Of a stretch of DNA of 64,000 nt, positions 29,791 through 43,092 are shown one piece after another. Position numbers and translations under genes: made by a program. The notes under the pieces are model-generated. The model did not search any database, was not told the DNA's origin, and worked only from the letters and a program-made list of their open reading frames with translations. How positions within the stretch are numbered: position 1 is the first letter of the stretch; the number at the start of each line of letters is the position of its first letter. Location: assembly GCA_960531495.1 (NCBI GenBank), contig OY482854.1, positions 29,648,652-29,712,651 of the forward strand, written 5' to 3'. This stretch comes from Zeus faber (taxonomy: Eukaryota > Chordata > Actinopteri > Zeiformes > Zeidae).

Positions 29791-29926
29791 AGGGTGACCA
29801 GGCCTTGACAATGACGGCTCTTCATGTTTGGGATGTTTTGGTGGTTCCCTTGGCCTCTCCCTGGGACCATTTCCTTGTAGAAAGCGTGACGTGGGAGAAA
29901 ATAGGTTTGAAAACACTAGTCTAGAC

Positions 29927-29985
29927 CCCCTCCCTCCGTCCCTCCCTCCCTCCCTCCCTCTCTCTCTCTCTCTCTCTCTCCATTA
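29927..29985 (+). repeat. (CCCT)n(CT)n tract
   Basis: Pyrimidine-rich simple repeat, about 58 bp. Confidence 0.95.
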
Positions 29986-31139
29986 TTCCCCCGTCTGCTC
30001 CTCTGCTTCACACGGATCTTCACCTCCTCCACCAAACGCCTCCTCACACCCGTCAGCTTCCTCTCTGTTCCAACACCGCCCTCCCGGTGACTCTGGACGT
30101 ACAGTGTCTTATTTCACAGCGGAGGTCTCGACGACCAAGTCACCCGAAATATATACGAGGGGGCGGTCGCCTTCTTAAAATACACTTCAACCGACGAGTT
30201 TCATAAACTCCTCATGGAATAATAAAACATCACAGCCCCAAATGTCTTTTTATTGCTCTCTTGTTTTGTTTTGTGTCTGCCAAGGTTTTACGCCAATTTA
30301 TTTGGTTTATCTCCTTAAAACAACGGTTTGGAAACGGGGCCAGACGGGCGGTGTGCAAAGCACTTTGAGTGACTCATAAGGTTATTTCAAACAAAAAACT
30401 TCCTCCTGTCTCACTTCCACGACTCAACAAGTCACTACAACGACATGAATTTAAGAGTTTTGGGATCTGGAAACCAGGGACGCCACGGTGAGGAGGGGCG
30501 GGTCCCGGTTATGCACGGTGCTGCCTTATTGTTTCGGAGTGAAATAAAAAGTAAAATGAAACAGAGTAAAATAAACTTCCACTTCCGCAGCATCCGACTA
30601 AGAATTAGTAACACTCATAGTATTTTACAAATTACATTTTTTTTTATGTGATGAACGTTGGTGCTGATGAAAAAATGAAGGTGGTGGAAAAAGCCCCTTG
30701 GAGAAGACGTCCTTTAATCGATGAATAACACAGATACAAACCCTTTTGTAGGATCCAGTCGTAGATTGTGTTCTAAGCAGAATATTCCAACGGTTGGTCT
30801 GATTAAATAGTACTGTCTACCTGACTTACCTCTCTGGAGTGGCACTGAGCGAGAACGCTACGCTGCAACCGCTACTTCAATAAGCAAAACAATATGTTGC
30901 ACTAAGCACGTCCTGTAACATTTCCACTACATTAACTAAATGGGTTTTATTTCTCGTAAAAAAAATAAAATAAAAAAAAAAAAGGGTGGAGGCATTGGGG
31001 GAAGTAATGAAATCGGTGCACGCCCAAACACCATGTAACACCCGTAACTGCGGCGACACTACTGGAAACAGAAGAATAAAAATACCCATCAAGGTTTCCT
31101 TAATTAATCTTTCTTTCTGATTGATTCGATTCAAAAATA
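29986..31139. other. region 5' of glrb, nothing recognised
   Basis: Unique-looking DNA with A-rich run 30958-30984. Confidence 0.6.
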
Positions 31140-31140
31140 C

Positions 31141-31165
31141 TTTCCATCCATCTATCTATCTATCC

Positions 31166-31213
<48 letters not shown>

Positions 31214-31330
31214 GTCCGTCCGTCCGTCCGTCGGTCCGCCTGTCTGTCTGCCTGCCTATCTATCTATCTATCTATCTGTATATCTATCTATCTGTCTGTC
31301 TGTCTGTCTGTCCGTCTATCTATCTGTCTT
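31141..31330 (+). repeat. compound tetranucleotide repeat (ATCT/GTCT/GTCC)n
   Basis: About 190 bp of interdigitated ATCT, GTCT, GTCC and GCCT tetramers. Confidence 0.97.
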
Positions 31331-31465
31331 AGACCCATGACACACATGGCATTGAAGGCACTAGGACCCTGCGTGGGTAAAACCAGGCCTGAAGTGGAAT
31401 CCAAACTGTATATCCAAACTTTACTGCCACAGCGGAGCCAAGTTATGGATTGATTTCTTAGGGCG

Positions 31466-31479
31466 GTTGCCATGGAAAC
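31466..31479. promoter_or_regulatory. RFX X-box-like palindrome
   Basis: GTTGCCATGGAAAC resembles the RFX inverted-repeat site and lies upstream of the glrb start on its 5' side. Sequence match only. Confidence 0.35.
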
Positions 31480-31660
31480 CACGCGGGGAACAACCATTTG
31501 CAGAGCGAGCCCTCGGACCCTCCCGCTCCAAGCTGAGTTCTTCTAAATATAAGAGTCATTTAGCGATGCCACAGTGGAAACAATGAATAAATATTTGTCA
31601 GAAGTGCTGTTTAGGTTTTGAGTCCCATCGCTGAGGTGGAGCTGAGCGGAGCAGAAGATC

Positions 31661-31959
31661 CAGCGGTTCTCAACGTGGAGCCCGGGACCCCCCCAGGCAC
31701 CCTTCAAGGGCTTCCAGGGGGTCCCCAGCGACATGAGCCCCGGACTGTTTATTTGAGTTCCAAGACGTCAGCAGCGTTGGAGAACGTGCAGTAATGAGTG
31801 TTTGTTACTCTAGTTCCACTGTTACCCCTCTACTCCACTGCACAGACCCTGGATCAGATCGAACAAAACATCCTCTTCTCAGACTGGAACCAAGAAACTG
31901 AGCAAACGTGCCAAACTCAAACTGAGGCTCCCTGAGGTGGAACAGGTTGAGAATCACTG
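31661..31959. mobile_element. hAT/Charlie-like miniature element
   Basis: The left end CAGCGGTTCTCAACGTGGAG and the right end, read in reverse as CAGTGATTCTCAACCTG, are terminal inverted repeats of the CAGTGGTTCTCAACC class. The 299-bp body has no coding sequence. No target duplication is visible, perhaps because a tandem array begins directly at its right border. Confidence 0.6.
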
Positions 31960-31963
31960 GTCA

Positions 31964-32505
31964 AGGAGACAGTCGAGGAGCTAGGAGACAGACGAGGAGC
32001 TCGGAGATGGACTAGGAGACAGTCCAGGAGCAAGGAGACGGTCAAGCAGGCAGTCTAGGAGCTAGGAGACAGTCTAGGAGTTAGGAGACACTCGAGGAGA
32101 AACTATGAACTAAGAGACACTGTAGGAGTTAGGAGACACTCTAGGAGTTAGGCCACACTCTAGGAGTTAGGAGACAGTCCAGGAGTTAGGAGACAGTCTA
32201 GACAGTCTAGAAGCTAGGAGACAGTCTCGGGGTTAGGAGACAGTCTAGCAGTGAGGAGACAGTCTAGGAGCTAGGAGACACTCTAGGAGCTAGGAGACAG
32301 TTTAGCAGTTAGGAGACAGTCCAGGAGCTAGGAGACACTCTAGGAGCTAGGAGACAGTCCAGGAGTTAGGAGACAGTATAGACAGTCTAGGAGCTAGGAG
32401 ACAGTCTAGTGGTTAGGAGACAGTCTAGGAGCTAGGAGGCGGTCAAGTAGGCAGTCTAGGAGCTAGGAGACACTCTAGGAGCTAGGAGACAGTGTCAGAG
32501 TTAGT
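31964..32505 (+). repeat. 19-bp minisatellite, about 28 units
   Basis: Units of AGTCTAGGAGCTAGGAGAC type with C/T, GCT/GTT and ACT/AGT variants; several runs are exactly 19 bp apart (32261-32374). It starts within about five bases of the hAT-like right end at 31959. Confidence 0.93.
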
Positions 32506-33473
32506 AAACAAACATGGGGGGACGGTTGGGAGGTTCAGTCAGAGCCAGGTTCACACTACAAGACCTCCCTCCAGACTGCAGAGCGCTGTGGGGGCAACTT
32601 TTGCAACAATCTGCTTTTGGGCGGCCGCCTGGAAACCCCCGTGGAGTCGGCAGCGTTTAACAACTGGCAGCGCCGCCCTCCGCACCAAGAATGAACGTGG
32701 GGGATTCTACAGGGAGAGGGGAGTTTGGGGCGAGGGCCCCTTGAAAAATGTGCCGTAGGGATGACGCTGTCGCTCGCTCGGGTTCTCTCTCTTCCTTCGC
32801 CCCGTGACTCTTGATTTTTGGTCCCAAAATTCCCTCGACAGCGGCAAATAGAGAGTGTGACTCGGGACAAATCCTTCTTTGTTTTGGAGCCGGCAACCCT
32901 CATTTCATGCTTCACATTGAGGCCAGTGAGCAGCACATTGAAGCTGAATTAGAATTTATTATTGTCACTTCTAAACCAGCATCACCGGTCAAAGCGCAGA
33001 TATTCCAAAATATAAGGAAACTGTTTTGTGTGATTTTTAGTATCATTGCTTTTATTATATCATGAACTCCAAATGGATAGAAATAATTATATTTCAAATC
33101 TATTTTTACTTAAAAAGGTTGAGGTAAACCTGACGTAGCTCCTCTCCACCACTTCCACAAACCTGTAACGACCACCTACTCTCCTAGTCATCAAGTCGTT
33201 CTCACGGTGGCGGACCCCGCCACCAGCAATGGAAACTAACAGGAGTGGAGCAACATGCCTGACTCAAACACTTTGAAAGGCTGTTTCTTACTAAGTGCCA
33301 GCTAAAAATAGTTAAAAAATGTGGTCTTTTTTACACAAAATGATTTTACGGATTACCACTTTAATGTGATAAATACATAAATAAATACAAAGCAATCACT
33401 TATAATTATGATGTATATCTATATATCCATTCCAATAACTTACGCTGTGCACAGAACCACATTTGTATATTCT
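32506..33473. other. region 5' of glrb, nothing recognised
   Basis: GC-rich to 32800, then AT-rich. Open frames on both strands at 32556-32936 have no recognised homology. Confidence 0.55.
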
Positions 33474-33735
33474 ATATTAGCAGGGGAAGCAGATGTGGCG
33501 CATGGGAAGCAAAGGTGGAGCAGGGGCGGCAGAGGTGGAGAGGTGGAGCAAAGGAAGCAGAGGTGGTGCAGGAGAAGGAGTGGTGGAGCAGGGGAGGCAG
33601 AGGTGGAGCAGGGGAGGCAGAGATGGAGCAGGGGAAGCGGAGGTGGAGAGGTAGAGCAAAGGTGGAGCAGGGGAGGCAGAGCTGGGACAGGGGGAGCAGA
33701 GGTGGAGCCGAGGGAGACAGAGGTGGAGCATTTGA
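33474..33735 (+). repeat. 20-bp minisatellite, block 1
   Basis: Units of GCAGAGGTGGAGCAGGGGAG with small indels, about 13 copies. The same unit makes a second block at 35101-35385. Confidence 0.93.
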
Positions 33736-34145
33736 ATATTCTGTATATTTTTATATATTTTACTATTTCTGTTTGATATTTTTTGGTAATTAATGTACAT
33801 TTGACAATTTGTTTGATTTTTTTAATGTACTTTATAAAATGTATGTTTCAGACTGTTTCACTTTCTTTATTTATTACTAACTGTGTGTAGAGAAACACAG
33901 CGATCCCCCTGTCGTCACCATGACCAACTCCTTGTGAATGTAAATGTACCTGGAGGAATAACGTCCGTCTGATTGTGATGGGTTCGACCTGCAGAGTGTG
34001 CGGGGCACAGTCTCCACCCTCCACAACAAGGAGGGTGGAGCGACGAGGCGTCACCAAAACGTGAGCCTCACCGTCATGATACTGTCTCAACTGCCACTCA
34101 CCAGCGGCAAAGTCACAGTCACTCAGCTACACTGAGTCAGACCGC

Positions 34146-34169
34146 CACACACACTCACACACACACACA

Positions 34170-34228
<59 letters not shown>

Positions 34229-34237
34229 ACACACACT

Positions 34238-34302
<65 letters not shown>
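34146..34302 (+). repeat. interrupted (CA)n microsatellite
   Basis: About 155 bp of CA with occasional CTCA interruptions. Confidence 0.97.
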
Positions 34303-34370
34303 TTAAAGGCCAAAAAGAGAAACTCCTGTCAAAGTATAAAAAATATATGAGAAAATACTAATAAACTAAA

Positions 34371-34373
<3 letters not shown>

Positions 34374-34409
<36 letters not shown>

Positions 34410-34481
34410 TTTATATATATTCTGAAATATATAATAATAAGAAGAAATAATACATGACTTTTATATATATTGATATATGTG

Positions 34482-34528
<47 letters not shown>

Positions 34529-34632
34529 GTTTTTAATAGCTTTAAGAATATATATTTTTTATATATTTTAAATATATATATAAATAATATATATATATAT
34601 ACGTAAACATATACAGTATATATATATATAAT
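34374..34632 (+). repeat. (TA)n-rich tracts
   Basis: Three TA runs (about 34374-34402, 34485-34526, 34570-34632) in very AT-rich DNA. Confidence 0.93.
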
Positions 34633-35100
34633 GCTCAGAAGCATCAAATATGTATGTATCATATAATCTACAGTATATGCTTGTGGAAACTAGGTGGTTG
34701 GTGGCAGTGGTTCATAAACATATTTGTGTGGCAACTTTTCTTTTAAAATAGTATTTTTCTGGTTGGATTTCAGAGGTGGCACGGAGCGAAAATACAAGCA
34801 CGTCATCACTGAATTCAAGTATATTCTTCAAGTAACTGTAATTATGATATATATATATATGTTTATTCAGCTTTGAGGGACTTTCCACTTTTACTCCACG
34901 ACATTTAAGAGCAAATATCTGTACTTTTATATGATGATGCACTCGATCCACATCCGTGTAAATCTGTACTTTATGAAATATTATGAACTGATAATAATAT
35001 CAATACCAGTCATGATATGAACCTTCCATTTAATAGAAGTACTACTCCTCAAGTACATGTCAACATGGTACTTTCACTTTCACAAGAGTCATTTTGTAAG

Positions 35101-35385
35101 GAGAGGTGGAGCGGTGGAGCAGGGGGAGCAGGGATGGAGTAGGGGAAGCAGAGGTGGAGAGGTGGTGCTGGGGAAGCAGAGGTGGAGCAGGGGAAGCAGA
35201 GGTGGAGCAGGGGAGGCAGAGGTGGAGAGGTGGAGGGGGGGGGGGAGCAGAGGTGAAGAGGTGGAGCAGGGGGAAGCAGAGGTGGAGAGGACGAGCAGGG
35301 GGAAGCGGAGGCGGAGCAGGGGCAGGTAGAGGTGGAGAGGTGGAGCAGGGGTAAGCAGAGGTGGATAAGGGGAAGCAGGGATGCT
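35101..35385 (+). repeat. 20-bp minisatellite, block 2
   Basis: Same GCAGAGGTGGAGCAGGGGAA unit as 33474-33735, about 14 copies with 20- and 21-bp spacing and a G9 expansion near 35237. The minus-strand frame starting at 35429 is driven by the repeat. Confidence 0.93.
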
Positions 35386-35557
35386 GGGAGAGGACCACAG
35401 GGCAGCATCAGCAGCACCATCAGCACCATGACGCTGTGGAGGATGGAGCTGCAGATGCCATCACATCATGACGGGCGGAGCGCGCTCCAGCACCCCGGCG
35501 TGAAGCCATGACGCACCGGGCATTTCCCCCCAAAAAACACGCCGAGCTGACACTCAC

Positions 35558-35760
35558 CATGTCGGGTGTGGTTGTCGGTGTTGTTCCCTCTGACAGCTGG
35601 AGTCGGGAGAGGGCGGGGGCGCTTTTGGAGCCGTTAGGTGGAGCGCTCGCCGTCTCCCTTCGGCGTCATGTTCTTCCCTCTCTTCGTTTGGGAAATGGTC
35701 CGAAAAAAATGTCAGTTCAAAAACTTCACCTCGGCACGGTGCCAATGTTTTTATTTTTTA
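35558..35760 (-). promoter_or_regulatory. candidate glrb 5' non-coding exon and GC-rich promoter
   Basis: On the minus strand, CACACCCGACATG is followed at 35557 by GTGAGTG, an excellent 5' splice donor. The DNA upstream (35558-35900 on the plus strand) is GC-rich with a GGGCGGGG GC-box at about 35606-35614. Coding exon 1 has an acceptor and only 24 nt of leader, so a first exon is needed somewhere to the right. Splicing here would give a 7.7-kb first intron. This is inference from splice signals and composition, and other exon positions are possible. Confidence 0.3.
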
Positions 35761-35909
35761 TTTGTTTTCCTTGTTGTTGTTATTTTGATGTGGGGAGTAT
35801 TTGCGCCGCCCTCCCCGCTCCGGGTGCCCAAGATGGAGGATGCATGGAGCTGTCATGCAACATGCGCAGCAGCGCTCTGCGCAGAAGGAGACGCGCTCCC
35901 TCATCATAC

Positions 35910-36000
35910 ATGCATGTGCATGTGCTTGTGCATGTGCTTGTGCTTGTGCTTGTGCTTGTGCTTGTGCATGTGCTTGTGCATGTGCATGTGCAATTGCGCA
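35910..36000 (+). repeat. (TGTGCT/TGTGCA)n hexanucleotide repeat
   Basis: About 15 hexamers alternating TGCTTG and TGCATG. It produces an artefactual VLVLVHV or CACACA frame. Confidence 0.95.
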
Positions 36001-36171
36001 TAAACAGTATAATGTGCGTGTGCGTAGACAGTATAGTGCGCATGTGCATAGATAACATAATGTGCGTGGCTGCACGGACCCGAACCTGCATCATTTTATT
36101 ATTTAATTGGAATCCAGCGCGACGGTTTGATTTGCCGTGGCCCTTGGTCATGCTCTATTTATGGATGCACC

Positions 36172-37109
<938 letters not shown>

Positions 37110-37850
37110 GCAGGCAGGAGGCAGCAGGTCAGTAGGTCAGTAGGTCAGTAGGTCGGCAGGAGTCAGTAGCTCTTTATGAAGCCTGGGTCTGTAGGAAGCA
37201 GTCGCTCCGAGGGGGACAGTGGGTCTGTGAGAGTAGTTCTGTACAAGTCAGTTGGTCTGTACGAGTCAGTAGGTCTGTAGTAGTAGGTAGGTCTGTAGCA
37301 GCCAGTGGGTTCTGTAGTAGGTCTGTAGCAGTCAGTAAGTCTGTAGTAGGTCAGTAGTAGGTCGGAAGTAGGTCTGTAGCCGGTCTGTAGCAGCCAGAAT
37401 GTTCTGTAGTAGGTCTGTAGCAGTCAGTAAGTCTGTAGTTGGTCGGTAGTAGGCCTGCAGCCGGTCTGTAACAGCCAGTAGGTTCTGTAGTAGGTCTGTA
37501 GCAGTCAGTAAGTGTGTAGTAGGTCGGTAGTTGGTCTGTAGGTCTGTAGCAGGTCTGTAGCAGTCAGTAGGTCTGTAGCAGTGGGTAGGTCTTTATCAGT
37601 TGGTATGTCTGTAGCAGGTCAGAAGTAAGTCTGTAGTAGGCCTGTAGCAGGTCTGTAGTAGCCAGGAGGTTTGGTAGTAGGTCAGTAGTAGGTCTGTAGC
37701 AGGTCTGAAGCAGTCAGTAGGTCTCTAGCAGTTGGGTAGGTCTATAAGCCAGTAGGTACTGTAGTAGGTGCGTAGTAGTTCTGTAGCAGGTTTGTAGAAA
37801 TCAGTAGGTGCTATAGTAGGTCTGTAGTAGGTCTGTAGTAGGTCAGTTGC
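37110..37850 (+). repeat. GTAGGTCTGTAGCAGTCA-type minisatellite
   Basis: About 740 bp built from TAGGTCTGTAG, CAGTCAGTA and CAGCCAGTAGGTTC words with no fixed unit. Longer blocks recur, for example CTGTAGTAGGTCTGTAGCAG at about 37313, 37407 and 37487. Confidence 0.9.
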
Positions 37851-39605
37851 TCTCAATGTTCAGTTGCATTTTGTCCAACATAAAGTCTCTGTGACTGAAT
37901 CCATTGAGAAACAATGTAAACAACAGCAGAGATTTCAATCTGGAGCTGGATCTGTTTCTCATTCCTTCCATGTGGGGCCGTGTGGGCGGAGCTGGTGGTG
38001 CTGAGCCCCGCTCGCTAATTCAGATCGACATGGAATTCCGTCCATATACACATATTAACCGGGACCGTATGCGTAATGATTTATGTTCTGAACGGCCGCG
38101 CGCAGCCCCGGCGCTGCCGTGCAGGGGAACGTCGCTCGAGCACAAGGATTCTTTTATGTCGACCGGAAAAAAAGGCCGGTTCCTGACGGGGGAACCGGGC
38201 GGGTCGGCGCCGATCCATCTTGGAGACGTGTCAGAACCACCAACCCCACCTGCGGGTTCTCATGTCTGGCGGGAGCACAACACGCTGGCTCCACGGACGG
38301 AGGGGGGCTTTGGCGGTGACACGGCTTTCGGGGGGGGTGGGGGGGGGGGGGGTTCCCCAAAAGGGGCCCACCCCCAGCAGGTTGGAGATGCGCTTCCTGG
38401 TCTTTCCCTCCACGCATTGGATGCGGGTTGAAACATTCCCGTCGATCCATTTCTCGGAGAAAACTGTTGAATCAAAACCAACCTTGGATTGGAAACAAAG
38501 AGGCCGCGTGGAAATCGGTTTGATTGCTTCTCTCGTGGTTGTTTCCCTCGTTTTTGAGAGAAGGTACGCGCCGCGCCGCTTCTAGCGCCACATTTCCCGG
38601 ACAGATAAATCGGACCGGGCTCGAGGAAGGACACGAACCTTGATCTAGTTCATTGGAATCAAAAGTAGAATAAAAACACTGACTGCTGCCGTACTCATTT
38701 CATGGACAAAGTGGAGTTGTGGCAGCGAGCGGGGGGCGCTGAGCTGGGGAGCCATGGGAGGCGCCACAGGCTGCAGCTCCTGTCCACGGGCTTTTCCAGA
38801 AGGCTGCCTGGCTGATTCCACCATGAAGATGGAATTTTAGGGTTCATCTTAAAAATGCAACTTTTTTTTTTCCTCTGTCATTTTTCAGCACTGAGTCCAA
38901 GGAAACACACGTTGAACCATCCAGAGAATGTGTTTCCCCCATCTCAGGTGATAATATTCCATTCCTTTACAAGGGCTCTGTAGTGAAGATGTCTCGTGAC
39001 AGCGTCGAGTTAAACACTGAATCAGCAAAATATGAAAACTAGTGTTCGCTGTGATGCAACTTCCTGTTGAACACGTGACTTGTGGAATATTCCAAATATT
39101 TCCCAGCGGTGAAACGTGTTCGTGTCACAGGGTTGAGGGACGATTACGGGGCGCAACTAAAATGTCATAATCGATCACAAGTTTCTCACAAGGAAGGTCT
39201 CGAGCACGAGATATGAAATGGATTCACGCGGTAATGGCAAAATAATTTGAGTTCCAAAGGATTTTAATGATTTTACTTTGAGGTAAAGTTTCGTTTTCTA
39301 AGTGTAGTTTTTATGACTGTTCAAAGCTGTTTATCAGAAACTTGCGTACGGGAGACCTCACTTTAAGGTGAAAAACTATTTCAACTTTACTTTACGTGCA
39401 CATTTCTGAAATGACTATCGGTGGTGGTGGGACACAAATGACGCCCCGATCGTGGAATTACCCAAATAATAACATTTCGCAATGTGCCCCATCGAATAAC
39501 CCATGTGACGAAAGGAGCAAAGTGGAGCGATCAGCATCCAGCTGCTCCACACTCAGTGACGCCATCGATCACACTCCCTGTCGTCTGATTGGCAGGTCTT
39601 CAATC
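37851..39605. other. intergenic, nothing recognised apart from a poly-G run
   Basis: A G-rich block at 38330-38354 (G8TG13-type) could form a quadruplex. Otherwise unique-looking. Confidence 0.55.
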
Positions 39606-39614
39606 ACCACACAC

Positions 39615-39658
<44 letters not shown>

Positions 39659-39702
39659 ACACACACACACACACAGACAAACACACACACAGACACACTG
39701 AC
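39606..39702 (+). repeat. (AC)n microsatellite with GAC interruptions
   Basis: About 95 bp of AC with ACAGAC interruptions. Confidence 0.97.
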
Positions 39703-41577
39703 AGGCTGCGGTTCATTGATGAGTTTTGGCAGTGTTGGTATTCTCAACCCTGAATTAATGTTTTGCTTTAATGAGAAATGTGTCTTCGGGATGAGCAGCT
39801 CATGGTTTAACACAACATGATGGACAGATAAAAGGAAAGATAAAACAATACAGTCCATTCTGGGAGGACGTGAGCACCGCTCGGGCCGCAAGCGGCAGCT
39901 GAGCAGAATCCACCGGGGAATTAAAAAGAAAAATTGAAACACATTGAAAACAAGTAAAAAATGAACAAACAGACAAGTCCCAATACAAGATCAATAGATA
40001 AAAGGGGGTTAATAGCAGTGAATACATGATATGACTGATCCAGGGTGTTGGTGTAGTGTCGGGGGGCACCACCAGGGGGCTCTGGTCTCAAAGCCATCAG
40101 TGCGGGGGCAATTGAACCGAAGGAGCAAATCGGAGTGCTCCACGTCCCGTTGATGTATTTCTGCAAACACTACTACAGCTACACCTATTTAGACTCTACT
40201 CCTTCCAAGCCCCTGTGTGTAATTGGTAGTTCTCTCTTTATTTCTCAACTTTTCTTCTTGGAGCCCTGTTCATCCAGCGCTCTGCACCCACCCCTCTCCC
40301 AGTCGTCCAGCTTCGTTCACCAGGTTTCTGCCCTTTTTCCTCGAGGATTTTCTCTGCGACATTCATGTATTTGAATGGGGCCTGAACCGGCTCCCGTGTC
40401 CAGGGAAGCTGTTCAGAACAGCACCAACCGGGGATGAAAGCCTCCACGGTCGACCAGGGCGCGGTCTGTGTTCACGGCTGTTCCCTTTTTTAGATCCACA
40501 GACGTGAAGAAGGCTGGCGACGGCAAACAGAGTGACAACCTCAAAGGTCAAACCAGAATGTTTTGCGGCACTATTAAACCCACACACGGTATTAAGAACA
40601 GAAATGTGCGCGGGAGACAGATGGTTCAATGCCTCCTCTCAGGATAAACTGCTTGTAGAAGAGCGCAGTCAAGGCCTCCTGGGTCGATGGGGCTGACGCA
40701 CGGTTTAATGAGGTTTCCCCAAATAAATTGAGTCCCCGACCAGGCCCGACACCTATGGCCCGCGAGGTTGAATAAGGTCCTGTGATCCGGGGCTATAACA
40801 GACCCGCCGGCTCCACCCGACGCCAAAAAAGCGTATTTTCAAATGTATATTTCATTCAAAGTGCAGGCAGAGCGCAATGGAAAGCAGCTCGTGGGATTTT
40901 AGTGGCAAATAAACTAAATACAGACCAACGTTCCTAGATCTGCGAGGACCACGGGGATGAAGGTTTACGGAGGCGGGGTCCGTGGAGTTCCCTTCATGCT
41001 GAATAAACAAGATGAAAAGTAGTCGTCGTCTCTGCATGTTTCCTTGAGTCTGAACCTTCTTTAAAATCTCAGGTGGTTTTATCAGATGTGACCTGAACTG
41101 TCCTGCGTTACATAGTTCAATGAGTCCTACGTCCTTCAAGTCCCCAAAACACAGACAACACATTGTGAGAGGAGACCTTCCTCAGGGGTGAGGCGCGGCC
41201 CGGCCTCAGGGGAGGGCCCGGCCCGGATCTTTGTGTTTCTGTCGTCGCGGTTCGTGTCCTAAAAGGGTGAAACGGGGTCCGACGGGATGGGCTCTGGAAG
41301 TGGCAGACTGTGAACTCTCCACTGCGTACATTAGTCTCTCATGGACCCTGTGAACAGACAGAACAACCTCCCCCACCCCACCACACCCCACTCCCCCACC
41401 CCCCAAAACCCCCCACGGGCCCGAAACGCTTCTCCTCGCGTCTAATTTCCTCTGTTTATTATATTTCTTTCTTTTGTCTCGGAGGTTCTTGCGTCTCTCC
41501 GGACCACCGTGGAAGCAGCCATCACATGTGGAGAGCTTTCCTTTCCCACGCGCCAGAGTGCGCGAGCGGGCGGGCGA
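39703..41577. other. intergenic, nothing recognised
   Basis: Unique-looking DNA; CCCCACC-rich at 41368-41420. No coding frame with recognisable similarity. Confidence 0.55.
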
Positions 41578-41584
41578 GAGAGCG

Positions 41585-41630
<46 letters not shown>

Positions 41631-41640
41631 AGCGAGAGAT
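41578..41640 (+). repeat. (GA)n microsatellite
   Basis: About 60 bp of GA with GCGA borders. Confidence 0.97.
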
Positions 41641-43035
41641 GGATGGAGCACCCTAAAAGAGAAGGAGAGATTCCACGAAGGTGAAGTGCTGACATGTGCT
41701 TGGGGTTCCTCCAGCGCTGGAACGTGATACTCCGCTCGGCACAAAGCGCCTGGGCCTCGCAGCACAACAGCACCTCTATCTGCCCCCCCGCCGCCCCCCA
41801 CCCCTCCAATGCACCCCCGCCCCCACCACCCGAGCTGCCCCCTTCCTCCTCTTTTCACAGCCGGTCACCTTTGATTGCAGCTACATGCGGTCGAACATTA
41901 ACGTCCGATTGTGTTCGCCTGCCGCACCAGACGCGCTGTAACCTTGGTGAACAAATATTTGGACTGCTGCTGAGTCGTTCCATCAGATGGCGCCACTTGG
42001 AATTTTACGTAACAAAGAGTTCGTTTTTTTGGACATTTCGTCGTTTAATATGCATGTTAAACTTCCCAGAAAAAAAAACATGTTTTCCCACCTCCGGCAC
42101 ACTTTGTTTCTTTACGTCATCTATTATACATGCATTACTTGTGACGGGGGGATTGCTATGGGGTGGAACATTTCATCCTAAACTGGACGCCGCACAAAAA
42201 AAATACCCAGGGTTAAATTAATTAAGCTAATAATAAGTAGTCACAACTTTTTTTTTTCCATAAATATCCCAAAGGATTTATTTAAAAACTATTTTCTGTA
42301 TCTATGACCCGTGAGGGGGTGGATAGGTTATGTTTGACAGGAAACATCATAAAAACTCTAATTATCAGTAATAAATAATATCATAATTTACCGGCTTTTG
42401 GAACTGAGCTCTGGGCTTGAATGATGTCACTTCCTCTTTATGATGCCACTTCAAAGCGACTGCTCATTCGTTTTGGAGGGAAAATAACGGGCGTGAGGGG
42501 GTGGGGTACACAAATAAATGATCCTATTTTAATTCAAAATGTTTTTGTGTTTTGTTAATATGCTGTGCCGTGCGGATGGGGAAACAGATTTATATCTGAA
42601 AACAACAACATTGTTATGGTCGTACATGTATTATTCTGTAAAATTTATGATTATTTGCAACTTCCATGTCTCCATATACAGACATGAAAATAAACAGCCG
42701 TCTTTTGAAAAAGTTATTAACAAAACGTATAATTCTCATTTGATAAGATTTTCTCATATATTATGTTAATAATTCACTTTAAACGAATAGTTCTCAGCTT
42801 GGCAAACATGTTGGCAGATGATTGTGTTTTATAGACTAAATGTTCTGGATTTAAATGGTTCCTTTCATGGAATGACTTATTGACTTATATGGACTGCTGT
42901 TTTATGACGACAATTAGTACTGTCACCCTTATTTATACTGTAATTATGGTCCGCTGTTATTATTGTACGACACTTTTAAGGTTCACTACCGTACGCCACC
43001 TTTATAAGTAATACTACAATATTGCAACTGTATTG
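41641..43035. other. intergenic, nothing recognised
   Basis: C-rich 41780-41850, then AT-rich. No element ends seen. Confidence 0.55.
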
Positions 43036-43044
43036 ACCGTAGAG

Positions 43045-43092
43045 CAGGGGTCTCAAACCGAAATGACCTGGGGGCCACTGGCCAGGTTAAAG
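43045..43092. mobile_element. hAT-like terminal fragment (CAGGGGTCTCAAACC)
   Basis: CAGGGGTCTCAAACCGAAAT followed by GACCTGGGGGCCACTGGCC matches the CAGGGGTCTCAAAC...GGGGGCCACT end of a fish hAT family. It is cut off where the SINE begins. Confidence 0.5.

Noticed and set aside
35400-35470. RE1/NRSF silencer site (CAGCACCATGACGC)
   Set aside because: Only the first half fits; the second half does not match at either allowed spacing.
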